Origin: Ashinkailepas kermadecensis
Taxonomy: Eukaryota; Arthropoda; Thecostraca; Neolepadidae
Reading direction: 5' to 3'
Assembly (NCBI GenBank): GCA_034440615.1
Contig: JAOTOM010004123.1
Location: forward strand, 1-64,000
Length of the DNA stretch: 64,000 nucleotides
Of the stretch, positions 46,141-57,177 are shown one piece after another. A model generated the notes under the pieces. That model saw only the letters and a list, made by a program, of their open reading frames with translations. It was not told the origin of the DNA and did no database searches. Made by a program: the position numbers and the translations under genes. Position 1 is the first letter of the stretch. The number at the start of each line of letters is the position of its first letter.

Positions 46141-47226
46141 AGTACCAAAATACATTCTCACTAGAGTTTTACGGTGGTTCTTTGTCTGCTGACCTATTTA
46201 CATCGATTTCATAAATATTACAGTAGATAATTATAAAGGCTGAAGGCAGTAACGCTACACAATCAAGGTAAGACATACCATTCGCAAATGCAAGTTGCCT
46301 TGCCTTGATACTACATTGCAATATATTATATATGGCCTTGGTCCTAGCTGCCATACACTTCAATATTTCCATGTATTTTTATTATTGAAGCATACTGCCA
46401 CGATGCATCCATTTGGTGACTGAATTATGGAATAGAACGTAAAAATGTCCACATTTCAATGGATGTTTACAGTTGGGCACAGTACACGGATATTCGACCT
46501 TTTCAGTGGCATGTCTGGGTATTATCGGTGCTGGCATCCAACATAGCAAAATACTTACTTCCATCATTCATTATGGTAGCATGGATACAATAATGAAGTC
46601 CACACACCATTCTATCAACTTGAAGTGCGAGAACGCGTCTCAAAATCTCAGAATTCCCCGAGAGGATTAGGCCCTCCCCACGTGATGCGATCTGAAAAGG
46701 TCACATGAGGAGTGATATGAGGAGTGATGATGTGACGAGTGACGGAGTGATGCTTGTCATGCGACCGGAGAAGGCACATGACGAGCATGGCAACTGACCC
46801 GAGTGGATCTTCAGCTGGGTAACTGCGTAGTGGCATTGACAGCACGTTAAACATTTAATTCAAATTATGTCGTTCAACGGAAATGGTTCGGTCAGATGGT
46901 GGGCTCATGGTATACGTAACAATCTTTGCCCAGAAAGACTCTGATCCCAGAATCTACTACATAAAGACAGTTGGATTAAAAGTGCTAAAACACCGAATTA
47001 CAACGGATACGTACTACTATCGAGGATTTTCATCGTCCATTGATGCGCACATCCAGGCCGAGATTTCAGAACCCGAAAATAATGGGATGAATTTTGGCCA
47101 ATTGCAGGGTACATATTTCTGAACACTACATGTGGTGCAAGTAGTTAAATGGGCATATGAAAGTCGATTTTGTGCGATGTACTCCATAGACGCCATCATT
47201 AAGCTATAAAATAATTGGAGCATGCG
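46141..47226. other. No gene seen
   Basis: AT-rich flank of the composite element. The open frame at 46883-47122 has no family resemblance. Short GTGATGATGTGACGAGTGA repeats occur near 46720. Confidence 0.4.
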
Positions 47227-49460
47227 CAGTAGCGTACCGAAGGGGGCATTGGAGCAGTCTCCCTTGAGAGGTTGTGAGCCCCCAATAATCGCGCCGGTGT
47301 TCGGAAAAATAGCGCCAGGCTCCCTAAAAATCCTGATGCTCCCAAGAATCGCACCGGGGTCCATACAAATTAAATGAGGCCCCCAAAAAGTCGCGCAGGG
47401 CCCCTGAAAATGACGCTGGAGGCCCTCATAATCTCACCAAGGCCCCTGAAAATAGCATTGGGGGGGGGGGGGGTTAAAAATTCGTCCTGGGAGCATAAAC
47501 ATGATGCTGAGGTCTCCAAAATGTGGGACCGGGTCCCTGAAAATACGGCTGTGGCCCATAAAAAGTCGCGCCGGGACCCCAAAAATTCGGGCCAGGGCCC
47601 CAGAAAATCACGCCAAGGCCTTAAAAGGTCCGGCCGGACCCTGAAAATCACGTTGTGGGCCAAAAAGCTTCGCCGGGCCCCCCGAAAATGACGCTGGGCA
47701 CCAAAAAGACTGGCCTGGCCCACACAATCACGCTGGGTTCCAAAAGGTTGGGCCGGAGCCCCTGATAATCGCGCTGAGGACCCCAAAAAGGGCCCCTGAA
47801 AATCACGCCGGGAGCACAAAAAACTCGTGCCATTGTCCTTGAAAATTACGAACGAGCCGGCAAAAGACGGGCTGGGCCCCGAAAATCACGCTGGGGGCCG
47901 AAAAAAGTCATGCCGGGGTTCTTGAAAATCACAACGGGGACACCAAGAGGTTGGGCCGGGGCCCCTGAAAATCACGCCAGGGGCTCGACAGGTCGCACCG
48001 AGGCCAGAAAAGTCTCATCGGGAACATCCCATAAATGAAGCCGGGGCAACGAAAAAAACGGTCCAGACATGGAAAATCACTATGGGGTCCCAGCAATCGC
48101 TCCAAAAGACACCAAAACGTTTTGGGCCCCCAACGACGTGTCGAGACCACTAAAACTCGCGATAGGCATCCCAACAAATGACGACAGGGTCCAAAATTGC
48201 ACTTAGACCCAAAAACGTCGCGCCGATACCCTTGAAAATTACACTAGGGGCCCAAAACGTAGCGCCGGTGCCCCACAAGTAGCAGCTGGATCATCAAAAA
48301 TCAATTCCTACCCGGAATGTCACTCTACGGTCACAACAATTTCATCGAAGACCCCAAAAACTCGTCGGGCCCCGGAAAGCAAGCTGTTTGAGCACTGAAC
48401 AAAAAATGCACCGGGAGCCCGAAAATCGTACCGGGCCCCAAAAATATTGCACAGGAGGCTTCCAACAAATAGAACTCGACCCCAACAAATAGCATTGGGA
48501 CTCCATCGAGTTGACCCGAGCACCGGAAAATTCAGAACAGGCCCCGAAAGAAGATAGTCCTAAGGGCCTTTCTACTCTGAAGGGTGCCATCGGCTGAAAA
48601 AAAAAACTCGTTGAGCAGCCGCAGTGGCATACCAAAGAGCCATCCCCTCCATCCTGAAGACGTGGGCCCCAGGTACCCAAGAATCGCGCCAGGGTCCCCG
48701 AAAATGGTTATGGGGCCATAAATTCGCGTCGGGCACCCAGAATTAGCGGTTAAATATCAGTACAGCGGGCACCAAAACACTTGCACCGGGCCCGAAAATT
48801 TGCGCCCGGGAATACCAAAATCGCGCTGGAGCCCAGATGAGTACAACGCGCCCCGCGAACTAGCGCCAAGCCCCTCAAGTATCGTGCTTGGGAGACAAAA
48901 TTCCTGTCCGTGGTCCCATAAATTCTGGTCGGGTCATGAATTCTCTTTGGGGCTCCCAAACAATTGGCGTCCATGGCCCCAAACAAGCACAGCGTGGCCA
49001 CAAAATGGCATGGGGACTCAACAAGAGGCAGGATCCATCCAACATAATGAGAGATTCCGAAATATAAATGTCCGAGCCGGGAAAATCACTCTTGAGCCCA
49101 AACATACCACCAGATGCCTTAACAAATCGCATACGGCACCGATAAATGCACCGGAGCTCGACATATCTTGGCGGAACACACACAAAAAATGTAGCCGGGG
49201 GCCCCAAAAGTCAGAGCGTGGCTCGGACTTTACGTGATTCAGAGGAAGTTACGAAAAATTGCGTCGAGCCCAGAAAACTAGCGTCCGATCCCCGGAACCA
49301 CGCGCCTGGGACCGAAAAGTCGCGACGGGACCCTGTGGAATTATACCGGAGCCCCCAATATCCTGCTAGGGTCCCATAAATGTGAGCGAGGAACCCCAAA
49401 TAAACACAGCGGGACCCTAAGAGCACAATTGCAAGACGCAAATGCACCGGGCCGCCCAAA
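47227..49460 (-). repeat. GGGGCCCC-type degenerate array, reverse orientation, with CAGT(A/G)GCGTACC starts
   Basis: It begins CAGTAGCGTACCGAAGGGGG at 47227. A second start, CAGTGGCATACCAAAGAG, is at 48622. Both are followed by units such as GGGCCCCTGAAAATCACGC and CCGGGCCCCAAAAAGTCGCG, the reverse complement of the style at 15.7-16.7 kb. The sequence preceding the two starts is also similar (GAGCATGCG and GAGCAGCCG), so each start is probably the end of one copy of the same element. The GGGGTT run at 47460 is a homopolymer of 15 Gs. Confidence 0.7.
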
Positions 49461-50495
49461 GCGTACCGAGTCTGGCAGAATGCGACAGAGCCTTAAAGCG
49501 TACCGAGTCTGGCAGAATGCGACAGAGCCTTAAAGCGTGTCGAGTCTGGCAGAATGCGATAGAGCCTTAAAGCGTACCGAGTCTGGCAGAATGCGACAGA
49601 GCCTTAAAGCGTACCGAGTCTGGCAGAATGCGACAGAGCCTTAGAACGTACCGAGTCTGGCAGAATGCGACAGAGCCTTCAAGCGTACCGAGTCTGGCAG
49701 AATGCGACAGAGCCTTAAAATGTACCGAGTCTGGCAGAATGCGACAGAGCCTTAAAGCGTACCGAGTCTGGCAGAATGCGACAGAGCCTTAAAGCGTACC
49801 GAGTCTGGCAGAATGCGACAGAGCCTTAAAACGTACCGAGTCTGGCAGAATGCGACAGAGCCTTAAAACGTACCGAGTCTGGCAGAATGCGACAGAGCCT
49901 TAAAACGTACCGAGTCTGGCAGAATGCGACAGAGCCTTAAAACGTACCGAGTCTGGCAGAATGCGACAGAGCCTTAAAGCGTACCGAGTCTGGCAGAATG
50001 CGACAGAGCCTTAAAGCGTACCGAGTCTGGCAGAATGCGACAGAGCCTTAAAGCGTACCGAGTCTGGCAGAATGCGACAGAGCCTTAAAACGTACCGAGT
50101 CTGGCAGAATGCGACAGAGCCTTAAAGCGTACCGAGTCTGGCAGAATGCGACAGAGACTAAAAGCGTACCGAGTCTGGCAGAATGCGACAGAGCCTTAAA
50201 ACGTACCGAGTCTGGCAGAATGCGACAGAGCCTTAAAACGTACCGAGTCTGGCAGAATGCGACAGAGCCTTAAAACGTACCGAGTCTGGCAGAATGCGAC
50301 AGAGCCTTAAAACGTACCGAGTCTGGCAGAATGCGACAGAGCCTTAAAGCGTACCGAGTCTGGCAGAATGCGACAGAGCCTTAAAGCGTACCGAGTCTGG
50401 CAGAATGCGACAGAGCCTTAAAACGTACCGAGTCTGGCAGAATGCGACAGAGCCTTAAAACGTACCGAGTCTGGCAGAATGCGACAGAGCCTTAA
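49461..50495 (+). repeat. 37-bp minisatellite, about 28 copies
   Basis: The unit begins GCGTACCGAGTCTGGCAGAA, then TGCGACAGAGCCTTAAA. Copies are nearly identical except for an A/G at the AAAGCG/AAAACG junction. The flanks (GGGCCGCCCAAAGCG on the left, AAACATGTGTTGCAGCTGTAAATAA on the right, given here in two parts: AAACATGTGTTGCAG and CTGTAAATAA) match 41035-41105. There the unit occurs once, in diverged form. The array is therefore a local amplification within an otherwise single-copy block. Confidence 0.95.
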
Positions 50496-50945
50496 AACAT
50501 GTGTTGCAGCTGTAAATAACACACCGGGAGCTAAAAACAAAACAAAATGGCGCCCTCAAAGCACACCGGGGCTTTAAGACCGCATGAGGCCTCAAAAACA
50601 GGCTGTGGTCCTCACAAATCGACATGGTCCTAGATTAGGGACGACAAGACCGGGCATTAAATATACACTTCGGCGTCTACCAAAACGCCCTGATACCTAA
50701 ACAAATATCGTCGGTAAACAAAAAGCAACAAAACTCTAAAGCAAGAGCCGGGGTCGCAAAAATGTGTCGGGCCCCAAACAAAAACTTGCTGAAGCCCTAA
50801 AACACATCCGCAAACAAAGAACAAATGGAGAGGTCCAAAAACGAACACCTAACTAGAGCCTCAGTTCGGTAGCCAATCTAGGAGCGTTTTTAGCCAAACG
50901 GATGAGGTGAATCAAAGCTCAGCGGTTATCCGGATTTCTTCGCCA
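50496..50945 (+). repeat. Tail block homologous to the inverted duplication at 41-42 kb
   Basis: It contains CACACCGGGAGCTAAAAA and a CCTCAGTTCGGTAGCCAATC segment followed by CAAAGCTCAGCGG. These correspond to 41090-41345 (direct) and 41690-41780 (inverted). Confidence 0.65.
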
Positions 50946-52379
50946 ACAGGAAACGTGGCAGGATAAGAACTAATCATCGAATTGAATTCAGGATTGGGCA
51001 TTGTGGCTCTTATGTCTGAACACGTTATGACCTTATGAGGTGCCATGTGTTGTCACCTGTCAGCTATTTTGCACTGAATTGTTGGTCCCCAAAATAAGCG
51101 CTTACATTGCGCTTCAGCCCGGTGCCACATGATGTAGTTGTGGAATTTCGTTTCAAGTGACGGATATTCTAAAGTGCACGATGATTGAGGTGATTGATGA
51201 TTGAGGTGACTGACTACAGAGATGATTGAGGTGACTGATCACCTATGTGTTGGAGCTAGGCCTTGAGGACGAACACCATACCATGCATATTTATGTATTG
51301 AGTTTTTCTTTCCCCAGTCTGTCAGCCTGCCAATCTTGGTCTGCCACACACGGGATGAAATAATTATCAACCAGCGAGTACCCGCCCTTTCTGTTTCTCA
51401 TCCTTTCCAGCATCAATGATGAGACTTATTTTGCCATGGGCTAGCAAGCAAGCTACGTTCTTGCTTATTCTTTCTCCTTACCGACATCGGTGAACATTTA
51501 CAACAGGGGACATCTTAAAGACGCATAGTACTATATCATGGAAACTTGGGCACACCACATACCCTTCAGTGGGGCTTTAGTGAGCTTGCACCCCCCCCCA
51601 CACCCGCGCCCACACCCACACACGCACATAGCGGAAGTTGAAAGCATTTTGTTCGAACAGTAATAGTGATACTAAGGGTTTCACTAGCACCAGGAAGATA
51701 AACCTATTATTACAAAACATCCCATCAGTCGTTCCAGAGTTCCAGAGCTCCAAGTCCAGCGAGAAGTGTGAATTTGAAAGTACTTATACTGCGATGATAG
51801 TTCTTATTCAGTCCCACATGTTGCTGTTGGCCATAGGCGCGCCCAGGGGGCTTGCCCCCTCCCCCACTTAGCGGTGAAAGTGTTGTGCTCGCTATTAAAA
51901 TTATCGGGTTCTCTATCCGAAAGTGCTCAACCATTGCACTTTGCGAAATTCCTGGGTGCATCCCTCCTATTGACCCCGGCCCACCAACTTTTTGAAACGT
52001 TCCTACGCCTATGAGCAATTGAAATTGATATGAAATGCATAGAGCGTATGACATGCAATGATCTGAAATTTAGTCTCTGGGCAAATTACATCTTAGGTGT
52101 TCGTTTGCAGCGAGTGCAACTGCTAGCACACTAGTAGAACTGGACGCAATAGCTTGGGGGGGGGGGGCATGCACTTACTATTCAATGTGCTTGAAAGATG
52201 CATCTTGTCTGTGTTTTTCGTCATTGAACGGACAATGGTACTATCTGAGTTGCCAAGACATCATACTCATGCTGGTGACATTGGATCGAGAAACATCGTG
52301 AATAGCTAGGGTGGGTTACCACAGGCCCAGCTCGTCCCGTGTGGCCTCAAACTGGACTACGGATGTCATTTAGGGTTGC
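50946..52379. other. No gene; CR1 tail remnant and a 180-bp GGCGTA-type element
   Basis: 51000-51035 has TTGTGGCTCTTATGTCTGAA and TTATGACCTTATGA, a worn CR1-like 3' tip. 51833-52014 starts CATAGGCGCGCCCAGGGGG and ends CGTTCCTACGCCTATG. It thus has inverted ends about 180 bp apart, but no convincing flanking duplication. The reversed CATAGGCGTAGGAAC end also occurs at 38956. Nothing else is supported. Confidence 0.4.
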
Positions 52380-52704
52380 AGCCAATTTTGCTCGGGGCCC
52401 TGCACATTTTTGAAACCCCGGGTTTCTTTAGAGTTTTCTTGGGTCCCCAGTATGATTTTCAAGGGCCTCAGCCCGACCTTTTGAGGCCCCCGCGTGACTT
52501 TCGCTGGCCCCGGCGCGACTTTTGGACCGACCAGTGTCATTTTTAGGGCCCCCGTAAAGATTTTCGGGCCTCTAAGGCGATTTTCAGGGGACTTGGTGCG
52601 ACTTTCTTGGGCCCGTAATGTGATTTTAGGGGCCCCAGAACCTCTCGGGGGAGGGGGCGACTGACTCTCTTGCTCCCCATCCCCACCCCTCGGTATGCCA
52701 ACTG
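52380..52704 (+). repeat. Short GGGGCCCC-type array with CGGTATGCCAACTG terminus
   Basis: About ten units such as GGGTCCCCAGTATGATTTTC and GGCCCCCGCGTGACTTTCGC lead into a C-rich run and CGGTATGCCAACTG (52691-52704). It is a small relative of the 15.7-16.7 kb array. Confidence 0.65.
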
Positions 52705-53009
52705 CTATTTCAGATCACTAGTATTTTACGATTTGGGATGTTCCCAGACGAAACCGTCCCACTGGTGTTCAGATCACTGGTATTTCACAACTTCAGATGT
52801 TCACGGACAAAACAGTCCCACTGGTGAACATTTCAAGGCCAACAAAGGTAATTTGCTTCTGTTATTTTCATTTTAAATACATCCCGGGGATTATTTCGAA
52901 CCGCATTTGAAGGTAGCAACCATAGTGACCATCGGGAACACCAGACAACCCATTTTCACGCCCTCACCACCATTGTATGTCTAGCTTGGCGTGGCTGGCG
53001 AAGTTTGAC

Positions 53010-53300
53010 CTGACGGGACTTATTAGCTATACAGATACGACCCGACCTGACCTGGCCTGTTAGCTATGTAGATGCGACCCGACATGAACTGGCCTGTTTG
53101 CTATGCCGATACGACCCGACCTGACCAGGCTTGTTAGCTTGTACAGACACGACCCGACCTGACCGGGCCAGTTAGCTATGCAGATACGACCCGACCTGAC
53201 CAGCCCTGTTAGTTATACCGACACGACCCGACCTGACCAGCCCTGTTAGTTATACCGACACGACACGACCTGACCAGGCCTGTTAGCTATACCGATGCAC
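53010..53300 (+). repeat. ~37-bp minisatellite, about 7 copies
   Basis: Units contain GTTAGCTATGCAGATACGAC, then CCGACCTGACCAGGCCT, with scattered changes. The unit includes CCGACCTGACC, which again carries a GACCTGACC motif but is otherwise unrelated to the AGGTCA blocks. The intervals 52705-53009 and 53301-53697 show no feature. Confidence 0.85.
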
Positions 53301-53697
53301 GTTGCGACGTCATGTGAGATGCCGATATATTTGTACGCACCTAAGCTGTAAGCTTCAATTCGTGATTACCTAATATATATTTGGTGTACTTGAACTCTAC
53401 TCTATCCCACATACATTCGGTAGAGTTTCCGACACCCGTGTATTAGGGAAATGTTTCCAGTGACCTGGCATGAAGGGTCATTGGTTGAGCACCAGCACAA
53501 AAATCAGCCAACATTATATTTACCTTGCGAAACGCGGCTTTTCCCCTGCAATTTTATTCCACTGCGTGGCGAGATGTCGCCCCTCTTCCGCGCATGAGAA
53601 GATTGGTGAAATACGCTCGGAATGCAGATGCTAAGTCCACCTCACCAAGCTGAGGAACAAGTAGCATACATCAGGTAGCAAGTGTTGTTGCGCCGTC

Positions 53698-53762
53698 ATG
53701 CCGCGCGCGCGCGCTCGTGCGTGCGTGCGTGCGTGCGTGCGTGGGTGCGTGCGTGTGCGCGC

Positions 53763-53793
<31 letters not shown>

Positions 53794-53818
53794 TATGTGT
53801 ATGTGTGTGGGCGTATGT
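53698..53818. repeat. Alternating (GC)n-(GCGT)n-(GT)n microsatellite
   Basis: About 120 bp of nearly uninterrupted purine-pyrimidine alternation, of the kind that can adopt Z-DNA. Open frames here are artefacts. 53819-54695 has no recognised feature. Confidence 0.95.
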
Positions 53819-54695
53819 GTGGGCCCTTATGGTTTTTGGAATGTGTGGCTGTTCACACATCCAAGTTCCTATGCCGAATTTCCGGCCCTTAACCGACAAA
53901 TGTTCGAACATTGTGAACACGTCCATATCTATGTCCCCTATTTAGATTATTTATCTGATATTTGATGGTGTCACATAGGCAACCCATAAATTTACCATCC
54001 TTACATTTCGTTGCTGTACTGCATACATAGATGTATACTTGAACTGTAATCTCCCCCTCTCCACATAGCCGGGTATTTGCTGAACTGAGTTTTCAGCCTT
54101 AAGTTGACGCAACTAAAAACATTTCAATGAAGCCGCGAATGGCGGAATGTGGGTCCTCGGACCCTCAACAATTGATCTCTTTTGCGACAGGAGCTGACCC
54201 GCTAACACCTATTTTGAAGATTAGATACCGTCAATTAAACACCTAGTACATTTGGTGTCAAAGCGAAGAATACTCGGGATATGTGAGGTGCTGTCGAAGT
54301 GAGGTGATAATAGCTTTACGTAATATATACATTTTCCGCAACGTCAATCCAGCCCATGCATTGTATGATAGGTCGAAGGAATAATCGCTTGAAGCGAAAC
54401 GTATAACTTGCTGTTGTTTAGGTTTCTTATTATTTTGTTGATGAGAACTGCTTAACTTGGGCGTTCGACAATCTGGTCATATTCTGTGAAGCAAAGAGCA
54501 ATTCTTTGCATGTGCTAAAAAAGAAACTTTAACTTGCCCCGTAAAGCGAGAATCCTACTTGCTTTGATGATGAACTTACCGGGGATATTTGTCCCGAATT
54601 ATTTAATACATTTTCCTTCAATAACTTTAATTAATTTTATTTTTTTGCACAGAAATAAATGCAACAGGGACACTCCACAAACAGGTGAAGTCAAG

Positions 54696-54719
54696 GTTAT
54701 ATATATATATATATATATA

Positions 54720-54758
<39 letters not shown>

Positions 54759-54775
54759 GTGTGTGTGTGTGTTGT
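54696..54775. repeat. (TA)n-(GT)n microsatellite
   Basis: About 56 bp of TA with one interruption, then GT repeats, directly before the GC-richer 5' region of the LINE. Confidence 0.95.
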
Positions 54776-55683
54776 AGTAGCTCGTGCTCTGACAGCACAT
54801 GCGGTCACGTGCCGAGCATTGTTATGCACCGAGCATTGTTATGCGCCTGCGCAGAGACGCCCGGCAACTGGCCGCTCGCCAGTATAGCCGTGACCTCGCT
54901 CCGGTCATGGCCACGATTTCTCCATTTTCAACGCCGACCGTTGATTACTCACTTGCACGTCTTACCGCCTACTCCCTATTCAACGATAATCGTTGTATCG
55001 GATTCCTCGCTCGTTCGCAAGTACCCTCGGCTCGTCGACAGCTCGACCGCAAGAGCCCGACCGACCTGCCGCCGCCAGCCACCTGCCACATCCCACCTGC
55101 CACCAACACACCATACACATACACACACACACAACTACACACCACAACACCTCCCGACTCCAGCTCTCCTCCATCCTTGCACTGAACTTCGCACCTTCCG
55201 TTACACCTTGCCTCTTCACTCCTTCTACGACTTCATCTACTCTTCATGAACTTTCAAGACTTCGGCTTCCGTCTTCGACTTCATCCAGAACTTCACCTTC
55301 AGCTACGTGCTACCTGCTTCTACGCTTCTGTGACGTCCTCTTCTACAACCTACGGTCAGTCCGGTGGTGCTGCCATCCATCCCACCCCGGGCTCCCTCCA
55401 ACCCACCCACGGTTTTCCCTCTAGTGCCTTCTGCACGATCTTTTCTTCTCTTTCTAAACGTGCTCCGTTCAAGCACAGTTTCCCAGTTCTTTGTGTTTTC
55501 TTCTACTTTATCTTCCCTGCTTTTACAACTTGTCGGGCTTTCTTCACGCCCTTCCGGACCCTCCGCCTGCAACCTGTACTATGTGTTGTTTCACTTTGTA
55601 ACACGCACCTGACACTGGTTCACTCTTTTATGAACACCACATACAACATTAACACATACAACACATAACAAGCACCACCCACC
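54776..55683 (+). mobile_element. Probable 5' UTR of the I/Jockey-type LINE
   Basis: CpG-containing sequence without stop-free coding leads directly to the ORF1 ATG at 55684 (CACCATGAACACC context). A short direct repeat (CCGAGCATTGTTATGC, twice near 54815-54840) lies at its start. Such LINEs carry an internal promoter here; none can be defined by eye. The long pyrimidine-rich frames are not called genes. Confidence 0.4.
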
Positions 55684-57140
55684 ATGAACACCACTGCAAC
55701 ACCCACCGGTGAGCTCTTTCTTTGCCGCCGGGGCGACGTGAAGCCCATGGGCTCCATGGACCCCTGGCTGGTGGAGGAGGAGCTCACCAAGCACACGGGA
55801 GCGCCCCTACACGCCAAACAAATCAGATCGGGGGCGCTCCTGATTCAGGCCAATGACAGCATAGATGGCCGGATTCTTCCGACCATCCATCACATACACA
55901 ACACACCAGTCTCCATTACACATGCACCACACCTAAACACATCCCAGGGCACCATACCCGCACCGGAGCTGGCCTGTATGTCGGCGGGAGACCTGGCCCT
56001 CAAGCTGGGGGACCAGGGCGTCTCCGCCGCTTACAGGCCACCCCCCAGACCAGGACACACAACTTCTCACATCATTATTCTCACTTCCAACACCCGAACA
56101 CTACCAACGCACCTCCATGCCGGATACATACGTTACACAGTGAAGCCACGCGCACCACTCCCTCGGCGCTGTCAGAAGTGCCAACACTATGGACACTCAA
56201 AGGGGGGGGGGGTGCCGTGCCACCTCAGACACTTGTGCTAGATGCTCTCAACAACACGACACAGACACATGCGTTAGTGGCGAGCTGTGCTGCGCCGCCT
56301 GCGGGGGAACCACGCGGCCTGGGACAGGACCTGCCCTACGTGGACGATGGAGCGAGACATACTGCACCTCGTCCACCTAGAAGGCTGGTCCTTGTCCCGG
56401 GCCAGGGCGTGGATGTCTGACCCGCAGTCGGCGTGGCCGGTTCGCCACACAGAGCCAGGCACACACCGACAAGCACCACCGCCACCAACACACGCAGAAT
56501 ACCCGGCTCTGCCAATACCCACTCCCACACAACACAAACACACCAAAAATGCCGGCACACAAACGAACCAAACACAACCGCAGCATACACCAACACCCAC
56601 CAACACCACCGCTCGCAAGACACGACCCCCAACACCAGCAGTCACCGCAGCCCACCGCCCAGCACAACAACCAACAACCGCCGCCACCACTGCCAGCACG
56701 CCAAATGGCACCCACCCCATCCTCCCGATCTCCACCACCACTAACCTACCAACCAACACCCTCACCATCACCACAAACATCACCCGCATCTGACGTGTCA
56801 GTACCGCACCCTCCTCACACAGACCAGGGTACAACATGAATTGAGGATCACTCTGACATTGAACACTACTCCACTGACTCGGAAATGACAACCCCCTACG
56901 GGGACGAGTGGTCTAGGGGCAAGATGCTCGTCTCACAATCGAAAGGTTGTGGGTTCGAGTCTCACCTGTCGCTACTCTTCGCCCGCGACCAATCGGCGTG
57001 AGAGATTGGCGACGCTATATGACTCAACGTCGACGTGTCGTAAAACCAATAACCAACCGACAACCCCCTACGTTCGACAGCACCCTCTTACCGACTACCA
57101 AAAAGACCAGCCAAAAGCAGCACCAAAAGACAACACTCAC
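55684..57140 (+). pseudogene. I/Jockey-type LINE ORF1 (gag-like), frameshifted, SINE-interrupted
   Basis: From ATG 55684 the frame encodes MDPWLVEEELTKHTGAPLHA, QIRSGALLIQAND, NTPVSITHAPHLNTSQGTIP and LKLGDQGVSAAYR. It then gives GYIRYTVKPRAPLPRRCQKC, entering the first zinc knuckle (CQKCQHYGHS). This order is that of I/Jockey LINE ORF1 proteins, which bind the element RNA. A run of nine Gs at 56202-56210 shifts the frame. The next knuckles continue in other frames as TCARCSQQHDTDTC and CCAACGG, then AAWDRTCPTW. A Pro/Thr-rich low-complexity tail follows. The SINE at 56901-57058 interrupts the final part. The frame resumes after it and overlaps the ORF2 start. Confidence 0.8.
56901..57058 (+). 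mobile_element. tRNA-Val-derived SINE, copy 1, with 14-bp target duplication
   Basis: Flanked by perfect direct repeats GACAACCCCCTACG (56887-56900 and 57059-57072). The head has box A TGGTCTAGGGG (56909-56919) and box B GGTTCGAGTCT (56952-56962). Between them CTCACAATCGAAAGGT resembles the anticodon loop and arm of tRNA-Val(CAC). The T-arm GTGGG/CTCAC pairs. An unrelated body of ~75 bp and an AACCAATAACCAACC tail follow. It would be transcribed by RNA polymerase III and moved by a partner LINE. It is not a tRNA gene, as the same body and tail occur in copy 2. Confidence 0.9.
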
Positions 57141-57177
57141 TTAAGAATCCACTCGCGCGAGCCAACACACACCAACA

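Noticed and set aside
54761..55668. Several plus-strand frames of 80-160 codons before the LINE ORF1
   Set aside because: Pyrimidine-rich, low-complexity, mutually overlapping and without domains. Better explained as the element's 5' UTR.
56901..56970. Functional tRNA-Val gene
   Set aside because: The anticodon stem has mismatches, and the sequence continues into a body and AACC tail shared with a second copy, with target duplications around both. It is a SINE head.
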